This document shows positions 21,948 through 33,200 of a DNA stretch of 64,000 bases, one piece after another; positions within the stretch are counted from its first letter, which is position 1, and the number at the start of each line of letters is the position of its first letter. The notes beneath the pieces were generated by a model. That model ran no database searches. It was not told where the DNA came from and worked only from the letters and a program-made list of their open reading frames with translations. Position numbers and translations under genes: made by a program. Source of the stretch: Tritrichomonas musculus (lineage: Eukaryota; Parabasalia; Tritrichomonadida; Tritrichomonadidae); contig JAPFFF010000012.1 of NCBI GenBank assembly GCA_039105265.1, forward strand, positions 5,084,001 through 5,148,000. The letters run 5' to 3'.

Positions 21948-22652
21948 ATGGAATCACTAAGTACTTTTAAATCACAAATTATTGAAAATTATGAAAACAA
22001 AAATTATACCAGCTTCACACCTCATTCGGTTAATGTCACTACTGAATTAATTAATGAAATCTTTAAAGAACAAAATTGTACTGTTTTAAAAACACCTAAA
22101 AAGCCAAATGAAGAAAGCAATATTACTTTTTACAGAAATGATAAACCAGAATGTGTGTTAGTTGCTCACCTTAATGAATTTTGCGTTAACCCAAAAAGTA
22201 ATTATCCCAAAAGTAAGAGTAAGTTATATAATTCAATTGATACTGAAGTTAAGCAACCCATTAAATCAACCATTGATAAAGAAAATGTATTACGTGAATC
22301 AATGAAAGCTGAAGGATGTGAATTAATTAGTTCTTACACAAACTATAAAACTCCTGTGTACTATTTATTTGAAGGTATGGAGTATAAAACTACACCCAGT
22401 AGATGGAATTCAGGACATAGAGCTCATAAATGTAAATGTATTCGTTACACACAAAATTATATTAAACAATTGTTTGAAAATGAAGGATGTGAATTAATTA
22501 GTGAATATAAGAATCAAAAATCCAAACTTAAATACAAATTTAATGATCAAATCTATGAAGTTATATTTAATGATTGGAAGTTCTTTAATAAACGACCACA
22601 TTTGAGCAAAAAACATACATTCTTTTACGGAAAATACAGAACAAATGAATGA
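21948..22652 (+). CDS. Maverick ORF: protein with two EGCELIS repeats
   Basis: This 234-residue protein has two repeat units in its second half: EGCELISSYTNYKTPVYY followed by an FEGMEYKT segment, and EGCELISEYKNQKSKLKY followed by FNDQIYEV. Each begins with a helix and continues as a beta-hairpin-like segment. This pattern resembles short repeat domains in phage and large DNA-virus proteins that often bear zinc ribbons, but that is only an impression. It is the first gene inside the left terminal repeat, and its start lies in a TAAATG context. No function assigned. Confidence 0.6.
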   Translation: MESLSTFKSQIIENYENKNYTSFTPHSVNVTTELINEIFKEQNCTVLKTPKKPNEESNITFYRNDKPECVLVAHLNEFCVNPKSNYPKSKSKLYNSIDTEVKQPIKSTIDKENVLRESMKAEGCELISSYTNYKTPVYYLFEGMEYKTTPSRWNSGHRAHKCKCIRYTQNYIKQLFENEGCELISEYKNQKSKLKYKFNDQIYEVIFNDWKFFNKRPHLSKKHTFFYGKYRTNE

Positions 22653-22741
22653 TCAAAAGATTGATGAATGAGAATTTAAACTTTTTCAAAAATTTTTAAA
22701 TTAGTTTAAAATTTATTTTCAAATTTTTTATTTCTATATAA

Positions 22742-23239
22742 ATGAGTGAATACATCAACATTAATAAGTTATTTGAAAAACTTCCTGAATCAGAACTTAA
22801 AGCTGTTCAAGTATATTTTGATGACTTCATAACTGATAAATTCTATAAATACAAAATGAACATAAAAATTTTATGTCTTTCATTAGTTTATAAAAATAAC
22901 ACCCAAAAATTTATGACATATAAAGAATTTAGAGAGTTATTCCCTCATTGTGAATGGTTAACTATTCCTAAACGCGCCTGGGCTCTGCCCGGGGTGCGAA
23001 GCACCCTCAGTGTCTTAACGTCAGGATCACAAATACGATTAATGAAAGCTTATATTAAAGCTGATAGAATAAATTATAAAACATCATTTTATCATGAATG
23101 TGTAGTAAAAGAATGTGAAAATCAAAATAAACTTAATGAATTCATTAAAAATAGGTCTGATGCTAAAGTTGAAGTAATCAACGAATTAGCTAGTAAATGT
23201 AACATAAACGAAGATGAAATAGACCCAGACGAATTCTAA
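22742..23239 (+). CDS. Maverick ORF of unknown function, 165 aa
   Basis: The protein has a helical N-terminus (ININKLFEKLPESELKAVQ), a central YKEFRELFPHCEWL block and an acidic C-terminus (EDEIDPDEF). I do not recognise a family. It follows the ORF at 21948 by about 90 bp on the same strand and starts at TAAATG. Two GC-rich hairpins (22980-22990 and 22992-23006) lie inside it and encode the atypical WALPGVRSTL segment. Confidence 0.55.
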   Translation: MSEYININKLFEKLPESELKAVQVYFDDFITDKFYKYKMNIKILCLSLVYKNNTQKFMTYKEFRELFPHCEWLTIPKRAWALPGVRSTLSVLTSGSQIRLMKAYIKADRINYKTSFYHECVVKECENQNKLNEFIKNRSDAKVEVINELASKCNINEDEIDPDEF

Positions 23240-23309
23240 AAGAATTCTGCAGCCAAAGGCTACATGTTTTAATAACGTAAATGTGAAAATTTATTTTTAT
23301 ATAAAGAAT

Positions 23310-24758
23310 ATGTTAAAATTAAATAGAGAAAATTTTAAAGGTATTAAACTTGATAAACTTAATAAATATATTGAATTAATTAATGAAAAACTTAAGGGCT
23401 ACGTCCAAGGTGCAAAGCACCACGTTACCATTCATGAGTCGCCTTCATGGCAAGGTTCAGTTTCAAATTTAATGAAATTTTTAAATGATAACAAATATGC
23501 ACAACATGAAGGTTTGAGAATAAATGATAAATCAATTTCAAATTTTATTTCTAGATTAACTAGAAAAATAACACCAAAAACTTTTAATGAACAAAATATA
23601 GATAATAATTTAAATTTTTTCCCATTATTAAATATGAGTAGACGTACGAAAGTAACTCGTGTAGCACAACCTGGTGATTTGAATACATGGCAAACACAAT
23701 ACCCAGCTATGTATGAATTAGGAGATGTTGTTCTTAACAAAAAGAAGGACTTTCATTTAGTTCGTAATGCTGTAAATTTAAAAGGTGCTCAAGAATGGGC
23801 AGCCAAACATAAATACCCAGTACCTCAATCAGATGTTGACATCAATAATGATAACATACCTGATACAGTTGTTTACGACAATTATGGAAAACCTGTTATG
23901 GTTAACGGTTGGACATTACAGAAATCCCAGTATCCATTACGTAAACAATTCCTTGATGAAAATCCTACCAAAGATAAAAGACATGCTGCTGGAGGATTTA
24001 GTGGTTTCAGTCACGAATTCAAAGGAAGACATGATCAAAATGGCAATTATGTTTATACTAACTTTGTTAATGCATGGAATGCTGCTGGTTATAAATTATC
24101 AGGATCTGCATATCATATATTTGGTCGACTTGTAACCGATTATGTCAAACAATATGTTAAAACATTATTAAGTGACACACCCGTAGCTCAAGATGAAAAA
24201 TTATTTAAGGCTATTAATAGTTGTGTTCCTTATACAACCATTATTGCTTGTCATTGGGTTCAATTGTTATCTATATTATGGAATCATCCAGTTCCAGAAA
24301 TTGTTGGTGAAGTTAATAAGATTAGACAAAAAACAAATGATCCATTTGAACGTTATAAGAAGTTTAAGTCAAAGATGTCAACAAAGAAATACGAAAATGG
24401 ATTTATTCAATGGGTTAAACAAAATTATAGTATAAATTTGAATCCTAGTGATGTTGCTGTTGAATTAAGTAAATTTGGTATCAATAAAGACTCATTGGTA
24501 ACTCTTGCGACTAATACATTCAGGCAAAACCGAACACAAGATGGTAAAATATCTGCTGATGTTGTTAATCAAATAAAGAAACAAATCAGTGCTGCTGCCT
24601 CTTCTGCCAAAGATGAATTAATCAGTGCTTGCTTTGCTGAAGGTTCACGTCCTGTTACCCCAACTAACTTTTCATCAACTGTACCAGTAAATCATCCTGA
24701 CTATGGTACTAATCAAGTGTACCCAGCACTTCCTGAAGACGAAAATGATGAATTTTAG
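23310..24758 (+). CDS. Maverick ORF, 482 aa, possible structural protein
   Basis: The first ATG of this frame is at 23310. The protein contains a DINNDNIPDTVVYDNYGKP segment like a calcium-binding DxNxDxxxD loop, a glycine-rich AAGGFSGFSHEFKG stretch and a QRT/AASSAKDEL-rich helical C-terminus ending in acidic residues. It lies directly upstream of the packaging ATPase. The position and size suit a structural or morphogenesis protein, but I cannot name the family. Confidence 0.55.
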   Translation: MLKLNRENFKGIKLDKLNKYIELINEKLKGYVQGAKHHVTIHESPSWQGSVSNLMKFLNDNKYAQHEGLRINDKSISNFISRLTRKITPKTFNEQNIDNNLNFFPLLNMSRRTKVTRVAQPGDLNTWQTQYPAMYELGDVVLNKKKDFHLVRNAVNLKGAQEWAAKHKYPVPQSDVDINNDNIPDTVVYDNYGKPVMVNGWTLQKSQYPLRKQFLDENPTKDKRHAAGGFSGFSHEFKGRHDQNGNYVYTNFVNAWNAAGYKLSGSAYHIFGRLVTDYVKQYVKTLLSDTPVAQDEKLFKAINSCVPYTTIIACHWVQLLSILWNHPVPEIVGEVNKIRQKTNDPFERYKKFKSKMSTKKYENGFIQWVKQNYSINLNPSDVAVELSKFGINKDSLVTLATNTFRQNRTQDGKISADVVNQIKKQISAAASSAKDELISACFAEGSRPVTPTNFSSTVPVNHPDYGTNQVYPALPEDENDEF

Positions 24759-24810
24759 ACATAAATGGCAGACTTGATTGAGTCATAAATTTATTTTTAT
24801 CAAGTCATAA

Positions 24811-25649
24811 ATGAATAAAGCAAATTTAGGATTAACAGTTCACACACAAGTTACAAAAGCTTTGAATTCAAACAAAAGCACTGATAATCTCATTAAAGAA
24901 ATACATCCTGATATCAAAGTCCGTTATAATTCAGTAAATGTAATAGTTGGTAAACAATGTTTAGGTAAAACTGTTGTTGCACTCGAGGAAATTATTAAAA
25001 TTTCACTATTAAATACTGAATCCCAAAGCTCAGTCTTTCATTTATTGGTGTATGTAACTAAAAACGGTGATGAGAATGACCAATCTTTTCAATCATTGAA
25101 ACATTTAATCAAAATTCCTCATGTTACCATTAGTGAAAAAGATTCAGTTGAATTCATAAATACTCTCATTGCTGCTAAAATTTATACTATCTCATTCGGC
25201 GAGAACACATTGAAGACAAAATCATAGATGAACAACGTGATGACTTATTCACAACTCTTCACATTAAAGATTTCAGTAAACCTTTCCTTCATACATTAGT
25301 CCTTTTTGACGATATTAGTAACAGTAAATTATTTTCATCAGAAGAATCATTCTTTAGTCAACAATTACGTCGATGTAGACATACCAACATTACCTACTTC
25401 TTACTAATTCAAGGCTGGAAAGGTCTCAAACCTCATATCAAGAATGAAATCACAACTTTATTCGTATTCCCTTGCTTCAATAAACAGCAATTACGTTATA
25501 TTTACTCACAATCAGCATCTAATCTTAACTTTGATGACTTTTATGAAATGTATCGACAAATGGCTCAATATAAGAAAAATAACCCTGACAAACATCCTTA
25601 CTTATATGTTAATTGTACTGATGGCGGTGATACTTACATTGAAATATAA
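24811..25649 (+). other. Maverick packaging ATPase part (FtsK/A32-like)
   Basis: The region shows a P-loop-like NVIVGKQCLGKTVVALEE near its start and a Walker B-like LVLFDDISN about 130 residues later, followed by the RRCRHTNITYFLLIQ block typical of viral A32/FtsK-type genome-packaging ATPases. It lies between the 482-aa ORF and the capsid genes, as in other Mavericks. The coordinates give the extent of the recognisable similarity, not a gene model. Confidence 0.7.
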
Positions 25650-25653
25650 ATTA

Positions 25654-25995
25654 TTACATCATATTTTTATTCACTAATTCTATCAGTTGGTTTAATTTAT
25701 CCTTGAGTTCACAATATGCTTCTTTTAATGTTTTCACTTCTGAGTATAATGCTTCAATATCACCACTATTATCTTTTTGTTCTTCGTCACATTTTTTAAC
25801 TCTGTCTTTCTTCAACATCAACACACCCTTTATTTTTGTTATTCTATAATCATCAATTTTATACATTTTGTTTATTTTGTGAGTCGTTAGCTTATCAACT
25901 TCATCTTTATTTTTCATGTACCATACATTAAACTCTTCTGGTGAATGAAACTCTTTTAAGTAGTTTTTAATAGGTTCAATAACTTGTAATTCCAT
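25654..25995 (-). CDS. Maverick ORF of unknown function, 113 aa
   Basis: The small protein has a short globular part with FHSPEEFNVWYMKNKDEV and DDYRITKIKGVLMLKKDR, then a helix-rich tail (SEVKTLKEAYCELKDKLNQL) that looks like a coiled coil with a leucine heptad. It runs opposite to the ATPase and its 3' end abuts the ATPase end. No family recognised. Confidence 0.5.
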   Translation of the reverse strand: MELQVIEPIKNYLKEFHSPEEFNVWYMKNKDEVDKLTTHKINKMYKIDDYRITKIKGVLMLKKDRVKKCDEEQKDNSGDIEALYSEVKTLKEAYCELKDKLNQLIELVNKNMM

Positions 25996-26080
25996 GAATT
26001 ATGAAATATTTCTGATCAAATATCTTTAATTAAAAACAAAAATAAAAATTTTTAGTTAATATTAAAAATTAATTATTAAA

Positions 26081-26221
26081 ATGAATCTATCAAATTTGTT
26101 TCTCTGTTGTCTCACAATCATTGAATTCATAAATCTACTCATTCGTGTTGTTAAACTTTCCCCGTCATTAAATATAGACCCACCATTAACTGAAGAAATA
26201 CGGAAACGATTGTACTCATGA
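26081..26221 (+). CDS. Maverick small membrane protein, 46 aa
   Basis: A short frame encodes 46 residues. An N-terminal hydrophobic helix (NLFLCCLTIIEFINLLI) is followed by a polar tail (LTEEIRKRLYS). It overlaps the end of the opposite-strand ORF at 26216 by 6 bases. Small membrane proteins are common in capsid-bearing elements, but this reading is from composition only. Confidence 0.4.
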   Translation: MNLSNLFLCCLTIIEFINLLIRVVKLSPSLNIDPPLTEEIRKRLYS

Positions 26222-26497
26222 ATTCTTTAACATAGGCTTTGCGAAACGGTCGCTAGCACTCACCAAGTACCTTGGATCTGTATTTAATTTTGAGACTGCA
26301 TTCCATCCGTTTTCAACTTTTCCTGCAAATTTCCCAACATCACTTATTAATTTACCAGCACTTCCGCCAATAACTGGACCTACAATTGGTGCAAGTTTTT
26401 GAATTCCCCCAATGATTTTTCTTGCTACTGGTGCAACTTTTCGTAATATTTTACTCGCTCCTTGAACTAAATTTTTAAACCAACTTCCAAAAGCCAT
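26216..26497 (-). CDS. Maverick ORF, MAFGSWFK family, possible pVI-like
   Basis: This 93-residue protein begins MAFGSWFKNLVQGASKILRK and continues as an alanine/glycine-rich amphipathic segment (APIVGPVIGGSAGKLISDVG). A second Maverick ORF at 35699 begins MAFGSWFKKLAGKVKSF, so the two are probably related. The amphipathic start and basic character resemble the membrane-active minor capsid proteins (pVI type) of adenovirus and other Polintons. That link is an inference. Confidence 0.6.
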   Translation of the reverse strand: MAFGSWFKNLVQGASKILRKVAPVARKIIGGIQKLAPIVGPVIGGSAGKLISDVGKFAGKVENGWNAVSKLNTDPRYLVSASDRFAKPMLKNS

Positions 26498-26566
26498 TAC
26501 TTATTTCTTAATCACAAAAAATCACAAATTTAAAATTATAATTTCTTTATTTTTTCTTATACATAA

Positions 26567-28282
26567 ATGACATACGCAAACGCTGCAACAAAAGGACTAA
26601 CTAATGCTGAAGGTGATTTGTATAAATTCTTTCAAGATCAAGTCGCTAATCTTGTTCAAGTAAATGGAGGAGATCATTACTTTAACTGGAAAACTTTTGA
26701 ATGTTTTGATTCAAACTGTCCACATCCAGTTGGTACCAAATCATATCTACATCTCACAACTGAAAACTTCCCAATTACACAAATGGAGAAATCATTTATT
26801 AGCGTCAAACTCAAACTTTATGTCAAACTTGATAAAACATTAGCAGGATTCGATAATGATATTAAGAAATTGATTCGTGTCTTCGTTGGTCTCAAAAATT
26901 CTGCTGAATTCTTTAGTAAACTTGATTCCATCTGCAATAATATCATGTGTAAAAACACACAAAGTGAAGCTATTCGTGAACAATTTGCTTATAATTGTCT
27001 TAAACCACGTTCTGAAAAATCTACTGCCAAATACAGTCATTCAACATGGAAAAATGTTTCATCATTTTCTGAATCAGTTTGTGGTATTTATATTCCACTT
27101 TCTGAATTAGCTGACGGTCGTGAACATTCATACACTATGGAATTAGTCATTCCTTACACTGACTTACTCAAATATCAAGCATTCATGTTATACCCTAATG
27201 CAATATGTGGTGAATTAAAAGAATTGGTTGAAACTTCTACTGACGCTTTTGTTTGGGCACCAATTTCACCATCTGTAGTTAAAGATGCCTTGGAAACATG
27301 GAACGGTGATGTTATGTCCGTCAAGTTACCAGACTATTATGGAATCACAAATAAATTCACTCAATGTGGTAATGCTGCTCGAATCATCTCTTCAATCACT
27401 AAATCAACTTCGAGTGATGACACAGAATCACTTAGTCTTAAAGAAAAAAGAAAATTAATGGTTCAAGATGATGGAACATATTCATATGGCATTTCAAGTG
27501 TTACTCTTTCTATCACAAATTGTATTGTTGAACAAATGAGAACCACTATTGGTGGATTTGGTGTTAAACCACATGTAATGGAACAATTACGACAACTTCT
27601 TCAAAAACCAATTATTATTCCATCACAATCACTTGATCGTAGACATTTTCCTAACGCTGCTGGTCCAAATGGTATTGATACAACTACTGATATAGCTCTT
27701 AATTCAGTAACAAATATCACTGTTGTATTTCCTAAACATTCTAATGATGCAACATGTTTCGATAATATCATGTATGAAAATGTTCAATTATTTGTTAATA
27801 AACACGCCATTCCTGACACTGAACTACAAACAATTGGGTCACGTTTCTATCAACTTCAACTTGTCGCTAATGAACTTGATGGATCTTTAGAAGCAACTGA
27901 AGAATTCGAGAATTCATTTACTGATCCACTTAATGATATGACTGAAGGAAGTTTAGATTATGGTAAACGTAGATCTAATTGCAGAAGTGATGGAACAAGC
28001 TTTGGAATCAATTTTCAACTTGAACGATCAAACGCTGGATATACATTTGATGGTGTCGATTTTGGAAACAATAATGTTCCTGTTACATTTAGAGGAAAAC
28101 CTATGTTCAAAGGTGTTAACGACACATATTACAACTTTCTTGTTAACGATGATGGTACTGTTGATTCTACCCAACATCCGCCACCAGCAGAACTTTGGAT
28201 TTGTCAGGATACATTCTTTACAATAGATGCCAATAATGGTCTCGTTTATCATGGAACAAATATTCCTGATCACTTATTTTAA
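26567..28282 (+). CDS. Maverick major capsid protein
   Basis: The 571-residue size, the position two small genes after the packaging ATPase and the beta-rich composition fit the double jelly-roll major capsid protein of Mavericks. The N-terminal part contains DHYFNWKTFECFDSN, and a middle block reads SYTMELVIPYTDLLKYQAF. The start is an ATG in a TAAATG context with a T-rich tract upstream. No membrane segment is seen. Confidence 0.7.
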   Translation: MTYANAATKGLTNAEGDLYKFFQDQVANLVQVNGGDHYFNWKTFECFDSNCPHPVGTKSYLHLTTENFPITQMEKSFISVKLKLYVKLDKTLAGFDNDIKKLIRVFVGLKNSAEFFSKLDSICNNIMCKNTQSEAIREQFAYNCLKPRSEKSTAKYSHSTWKNVSSFSESVCGIYIPLSELADGREHSYTMELVIPYTDLLKYQAFMLYPNAICGELKELVETSTDAFVWAPISPSVVKDALETWNGDVMSVKLPDYYGITNKFTQCGNAARIISSITKSTSSDDTESLSLKEKRKLMVQDDGTYSYGISSVTLSITNCIVEQMRTTIGGFGVKPHVMEQLRQLLQKPIIIPSQSLDRRHFPNAAGPNGIDTTTDIALNSVTNITVVFPKHSNDATCFDNIMYENVQLFVNKHAIPDTELQTIGSRFYQLQLVANELDGSLEATEEFENSFTDPLNDMTEGSLDYGKRRSNCRSDGTSFGINFQLERSNAGYTFDGVDFGNNNVPVTFRGKPMFKGVNDTYYNFLVNDDGTVDSTQHPPPAELWICQDTFFTIDANNGLVYHGTNIPDHLF

Positions 28283-28428
28283 AGCTCTTACTTTATTTTT
28301 GTCGTTTATGTTGAAAAATAATGAAAAATCTATATGTTTTGTCACATGGTGACATAGTGACATGGTGACACTTACGGAAAGCAAAAATATTAATGTTTTC
28401 AGTCATTTTTTAATCATTCATTTTTACT
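28283..28428. repeat. Short GTGACAT repeats between Maverick genes
   Basis: Between the convergent capsid and 119-aa genes, around 28340-28372, a GTGACAT(G/A) word repeats three to four times in tandem. Its role is unknown; a transcript-end function would fit the convergent layout. Confidence 0.4.
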
Positions 28429-28788
28429 TCAAAACTCTAACATTAGCTCTAATACAAACTGTTGAACATTAATAAGATTACCATTTAAGTCAGTAAACCA
28501 TATCTTGAATGTATCTTTAGGTTTCGTCACTTCATACTTTTTGTATTTAGTTAATATAGTGTTGGTAAAGCACACAAACGAATCTAAATAATTATCTCTT
28601 TCTATGAATGAACAATGTAACATAATATCGCCTACAATAGAATCACTAAATAAGCATCTACAATGAATAACATGAATAAACTTAGGGTTCCGACTTATTA
28701 TGAATTGATGAGGAAATTTTCTTTCATAATATTTTGTTGGGCTCAATCCTGCACCTTGTACATAATAATAAGTTTTTACAACAGACAT
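28429..28788 (-). CDS. Maverick ORF, beta-rich 119-aa protein
   Basis: The first ATG is at 28788. The protein is predicted to be mostly beta strand (FIISRNPKFIHVIHC, GDIMLHCSFIERD) and ends with IWFTDLNGNLINVQQFVLEL. A closing WF-D-x-x-G-x-x-I pattern of this sort is seen in single jelly-roll-like proteins of Polintons and related elements, so a minor capsid role is possible. It is divergent with the fibre-like gene that starts 42 bp away. Confidence 0.5.
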   Translation of the reverse strand: MSVVKTYYYVQGAGLSPTKYYERKFPHQFIISRNPKFIHVIHCRCLFSDSIVGDIMLHCSFIERDNYLDSFVCFTNTILTKYKKYEVTKPKDTFKIWFTDLNGNLINVQQFVLELMLEF

Positions 28789-28829
28789 TTTATAATTATT
28801 ATAAAAATTATTTTTACCTGATTTAAAAG

Positions 28830-30104
28830 ATGTATTCAAAACAAAACGTCGATGAAAATACTGATTACAAACCAGGTCATGCAATATCACTTGAGGATAG
28901 AATGATATCTGTCAAGTATGATTCAACATTATGTCTCAATAATGAAGGATGTCTATCCGTTGTTAATTCTGGATCAAGTGGAGAAGGTGGTATTGATTAC
29001 AAAGGAGGAAAAGGAATTCAAATAATTAATGATCAAATTAATGCAAACGTTGATGGTTCAACAATTAAAGTTAATGACAAAAATCAATTGGAAGCTATTA
29101 ATGGAGGCGGAACTGGTAAAGAATATAAAGCAGGTAATGCATTAACATTAAATACAGACTCTTTTGACGTTAATGTTGATAATTCAACAATTAGAATTAA
29201 TGAACAAAATCAATTAACCGTTCCGCAACCAACTATACCAACATATAAAGCTGGATCAGCTCTTACATTAAATACAGAAAACAAATTTGACGTTAATGTT
29301 GATAATTCAACAATTAAAATTAATGATAAAAATGAGTTAACCGTTCCTCAACCAATTATTCCATCATATACTGCAGGAAAAGGTCTTACATTAAATCCAG
29401 ATAACAAATTTGATGTCTCAATTGATAATTCAACAATTAAAATTAATGAACAGAATCAATTAACCGCCATTAATGAAAGTAAAACATATTCTGCTGGTGA
29501 TGGAATTGAAATTGACAACGTTAATGCAATCATTAAAGCACGTGTTGATGGTACAACAATTAAATGTGAAGATGGTGTTCTTAATGTTCCACAACCAACT
29601 ATACCAACATATACTGCTGGATCAGCTCTTTCATTAAATCAAGATAACAAATTTAATGTTAATGTTGACGGTTCAACTCTTAAGGTTAACGCAAGTAATC
29701 AATTAGAAGTAATTAATGGAATTACTCCTTCATTTAAAGCTGGTGATGGAATATCAATCAGTAATGATGTCATATCTATTAATCAAAAATGGTTTGATAT
29801 TAAAGATGCTGTTACTAATCCAGAAGGAACTCTTCAATTTCATAATGTGTCAACGGATTCATCAAAGAAAGATATTAGATTGTGTGTCATTGATGTTAAA
29901 TACCCTAAACTCAAAACTTTATCAGGTTCAGAAACCATTAATAAAAAGCTTGATACATCATTCTTTACTCAAAATTTAGGTATGAATCCAGATTATGAAA
30001 TGAACTTTAATACATCAATTAAGCAAGAATCAATTTCTTCTAATCATACATCAGTTACTAATTCAGTTACTAATTCAGTTACTAATTCAGAAGAACATGA
30101 TTAA
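28830..30104 (+). CDS. Maverick fibre-like repeat protein
   Basis: The 424-residue frame contains about six repeats of roughly 40 residues with the pattern YxAGxxLTLNxxNKFDVNVD followed by NSTIKINxxNQLTVPQP. Alternating hydrophobic residues and a conserved AG/DG turn are typical of beta-spiral shafts in trimeric viral and phage fibres. The C-terminus is rich in S, T and N (SVTNSVTNS). It is adjacent to a larger fibre-like frame. Confidence 0.65.
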   Translation: MYSKQNVDENTDYKPGHAISLEDRMISVKYDSTLCLNNEGCLSVVNSGSSGEGGIDYKGGKGIQIINDQINANVDGSTIKVNDKNQLEAINGGGTGKEYKAGNALTLNTDSFDVNVDNSTIRINEQNQLTVPQPTIPTYKAGSALTLNTENKFDVNVDNSTIKINDKNELTVPQPIIPSYTAGKGLTLNPDNKFDVSIDNSTIKINEQNQLTAINESKTYSAGDGIEIDNVNAIIKARVDGTTIKCEDGVLNVPQPTIPTYTAGSALSLNQDNKFNVNVDGSTLKVNASNQLEVINGITPSFKAGDGISISNDVISINQKWFDIKDAVTNPEGTLQFHNVSTDSSKKDIRLCVIDVKYPKLKTLSGSETINKKLDTSFFTQNLGMNPDYEMNFNTSIKQESISSNHTSVTNSVTNSVTNSEEHD

Positions 30105-30251
30105 TATTTATTAACAATAACAGATATACCTAATGATCTCAATTTATCTTCACCAAATTCAGAGTTTTTACGTGTTCATTTACCATCGTATATTAAAGAT
30201 CAACATGGTAAACCTATTGATTCAGTTGTTTGTAATGCTATCAGAAATGAT

Positions 30252-33200
30252 TTGTACTCATGTGATATAGAAAGTTCTGGATTCAATGATGAAATTAATT
30301 CTACATTCATTAATGTTAATGAAGATATACCAATAGATATTGTTACATTTAATGCAGCAGGATGTGATTTTGATATTAAACACATTGCTCAAGAATTAGA
30401 CCCCCAAACATTAACTGTTGAAAATTATGAAGTAAGAGTTTGTGATAAAGATAAGAAACCATTAGCTATATTCATTAGTGATGGAACAGGTAAGTTTGCA
30501 ATTCATGGTTCAGATTTACCATCAGGAAGTGTTGATTTACCAAATTCAATATTTCATTACAATCATGAACAACATAAAGACTTATTCAAAGATGAAGTTA
30601 AAATTGAGTTTAGCATTGATGCTGACGCACCTGCATATAAAACATATTCATTTATGAATTTCAAAAATAATAGTGGTAAACCTTCTTATTCAATTCCAAT
30701 TATTAAAGAAATTAATGAACCTTCACCAGATCCTGAACCAGGTCATTATAAATCGAATGATTATCCTACAATATTTATGAAAACTACTGAAGGATGGGAT
30801 GTTAACTTTAATGATATGATGGATCAATGGGGAAATGATATTCCATCTGAAATGTATCCACTAGCAACTATTTATGTTTGTAACAAAAATGACCCCAACA
30901 AGTTTTTAATAACATATAAAGTTGATCAAAAACAAATTGTTGATTATGATAGAGAAATATTTAATGAATCATGCTTTAATGGTCCAGTGTTTCATTACAA
31001 TTATGAAAAGTATCATGAAGCGTTAGGAGAGACCTCTGGTCAGGGTGAAACCAATGAAATTTTATTTATATTTGGTTATAATCCTGTAATAAAACCAATA
31101 GTTACATATAACATTTACATAACATTTGAAAATAAGGACAATTCATTGGTTTCAGCAATCCGAAGTGATAAACATAGTTCCTCAAATTCTAATTATTACA
31201 CTGTTGAATATTCAGCAAATCATGAACAACCGGGTATTATATCAAGTAAGTCAATTGATCTCAAAAACTTACTCTTACGTGGTGAATTAATGATTGATAT
31301 CATTTATGATAAAACAAATATCAAAACTGAAAATATTATTAAGTGCAAAGAATTAATTGCTGATAATGCATTTACATTATATCGTTCTCCATTAATATTC
31401 ATTTATGAACCTGAAGATTTCGGTGTTGAACTCATTCATGGTATTAAATATTGGTACATTGATTTTGGATATAGACATGATAGTGATAAATTTAAAGCAT
31501 TACCTAATAATCAACCATTTGAATTCATTGATAACAAAATATTTGGTCTTCATTATAGTTTAAAGAAAGAATTAATCGTTACTGAAGGATCGTCCGAACG
31601 GGAACAAAGTTCCCATTGGCATTCGTCCGAATCAAAATGGAATGGTGGAAATGTATTCTATCATGTTAAAGAAAACGCTGATTTGATTGACAAATATGAT
31701 AAAGAAGATCCATTAATGAATAGTTTAATTATTAGTAATTGTGAACAGTTGACATTGACTTTACAGAAGAAATGGGGTCGTAAGGAACAAAGTTATGACC
31801 AAAGCCTTTCAGATATAATGACTCATAATCACACATTCATGTTTGAAAATATTTCATTTGAATTCATTAGTGACTCAACAGGAGCAACATTAACTGATTT
31901 TTCAACTAATTCAGTTGATTCCTCATTACAAGACTTTAATTATAATGATGACAGTTGTGGATTACTTAAATTTAAACTAAAATACAATAATACATCAGAT
32001 GATACGAATATTGGTTATGGTCAAATGAAGATAACATTTACTTCTCCTGATGGTAATGAACATAAAGAATTTAACATTAAAGCATTTATCGGTAATGGTA
32101 TTGATGGTCAAGCTGATCATGAAGTTATATTATTTAATGATATATACATTTCAACATTAGAGCTGTCAATGTATGAAAGAATTAAAACAACTAATTATGA
32201 TAACAATAAGTTACGTCTTTATTTACGTGAAGGATTCTTTTATCAAATTCCTGAAGGTGATATTAAATATGATAAAGGAACTAATCCATTTGGTTATTTA
32301 TTTGATCAACAAGCATATGACATTATTCCTAAACCTGAGTCATGTTCATATCTTACAACTAATCATAATATCAGAACTGATGGTATTGTTATTGGATCAA
32401 ACATAGAAACACATAGCTTTTTAATTAATGATTTAGGTAATAATGTAACAATAATGAATAGTAGACTTGAAGATGTTGAAGAAAAAGAAGCGCAAGACCG
32501 TAATGATATTAATAAAATGCAACAAATTATTAGACAAGAAGAGAAATATGGTTGGACCAAATGGTTAAGTGTAGCATTAACGGGTGCTACATTAATTGGT
32601 ATTGGATGGAAGGCTGGATCATGGTTATTTGAAAATTGTGGTACAAAATTCTTTAGACGAAGAACACCACAACCTGAGATAGAACATTTATCAGAAGAAA
32701 CGGCTAGTTCAAATACTGCAGAAACAAATTCATCAATTGAATCATTAACGTCTCGACCAGTTGAGCATGGATCAATGGCAGGAGGACCTATTCCAGCAAT
32801 TAAAATTAATTCACAAGCAGATTATGAACAATCAATGAGAAATATTGATGACATGTATAAACGATTACATATTTATGATGAAGATGAAGGTGGAAATGAA
32901 AGTACTAACATTAATGATTACAAATACTTTGAATTATTTACACATGCTAAGCCCATTAAATTTGATAATTTAACAATATTCAGAGGTGTTATGCGTATTG
33001 GTGATTTCATGAAAATAGGCAGAATTACTGATGATGATAAACTTGATGCATTCATTTCAATCAGTCCTGGTACTGTATTTAGGTTTTATGATGATGATGG
33101 AAATGACATACTCATTAATGGATTTACAACAAATGATGAATCAACTTGGACCAATAATCATTTAGTTTTGGGAAATGTATTAAAGGAACACTTGAACAAC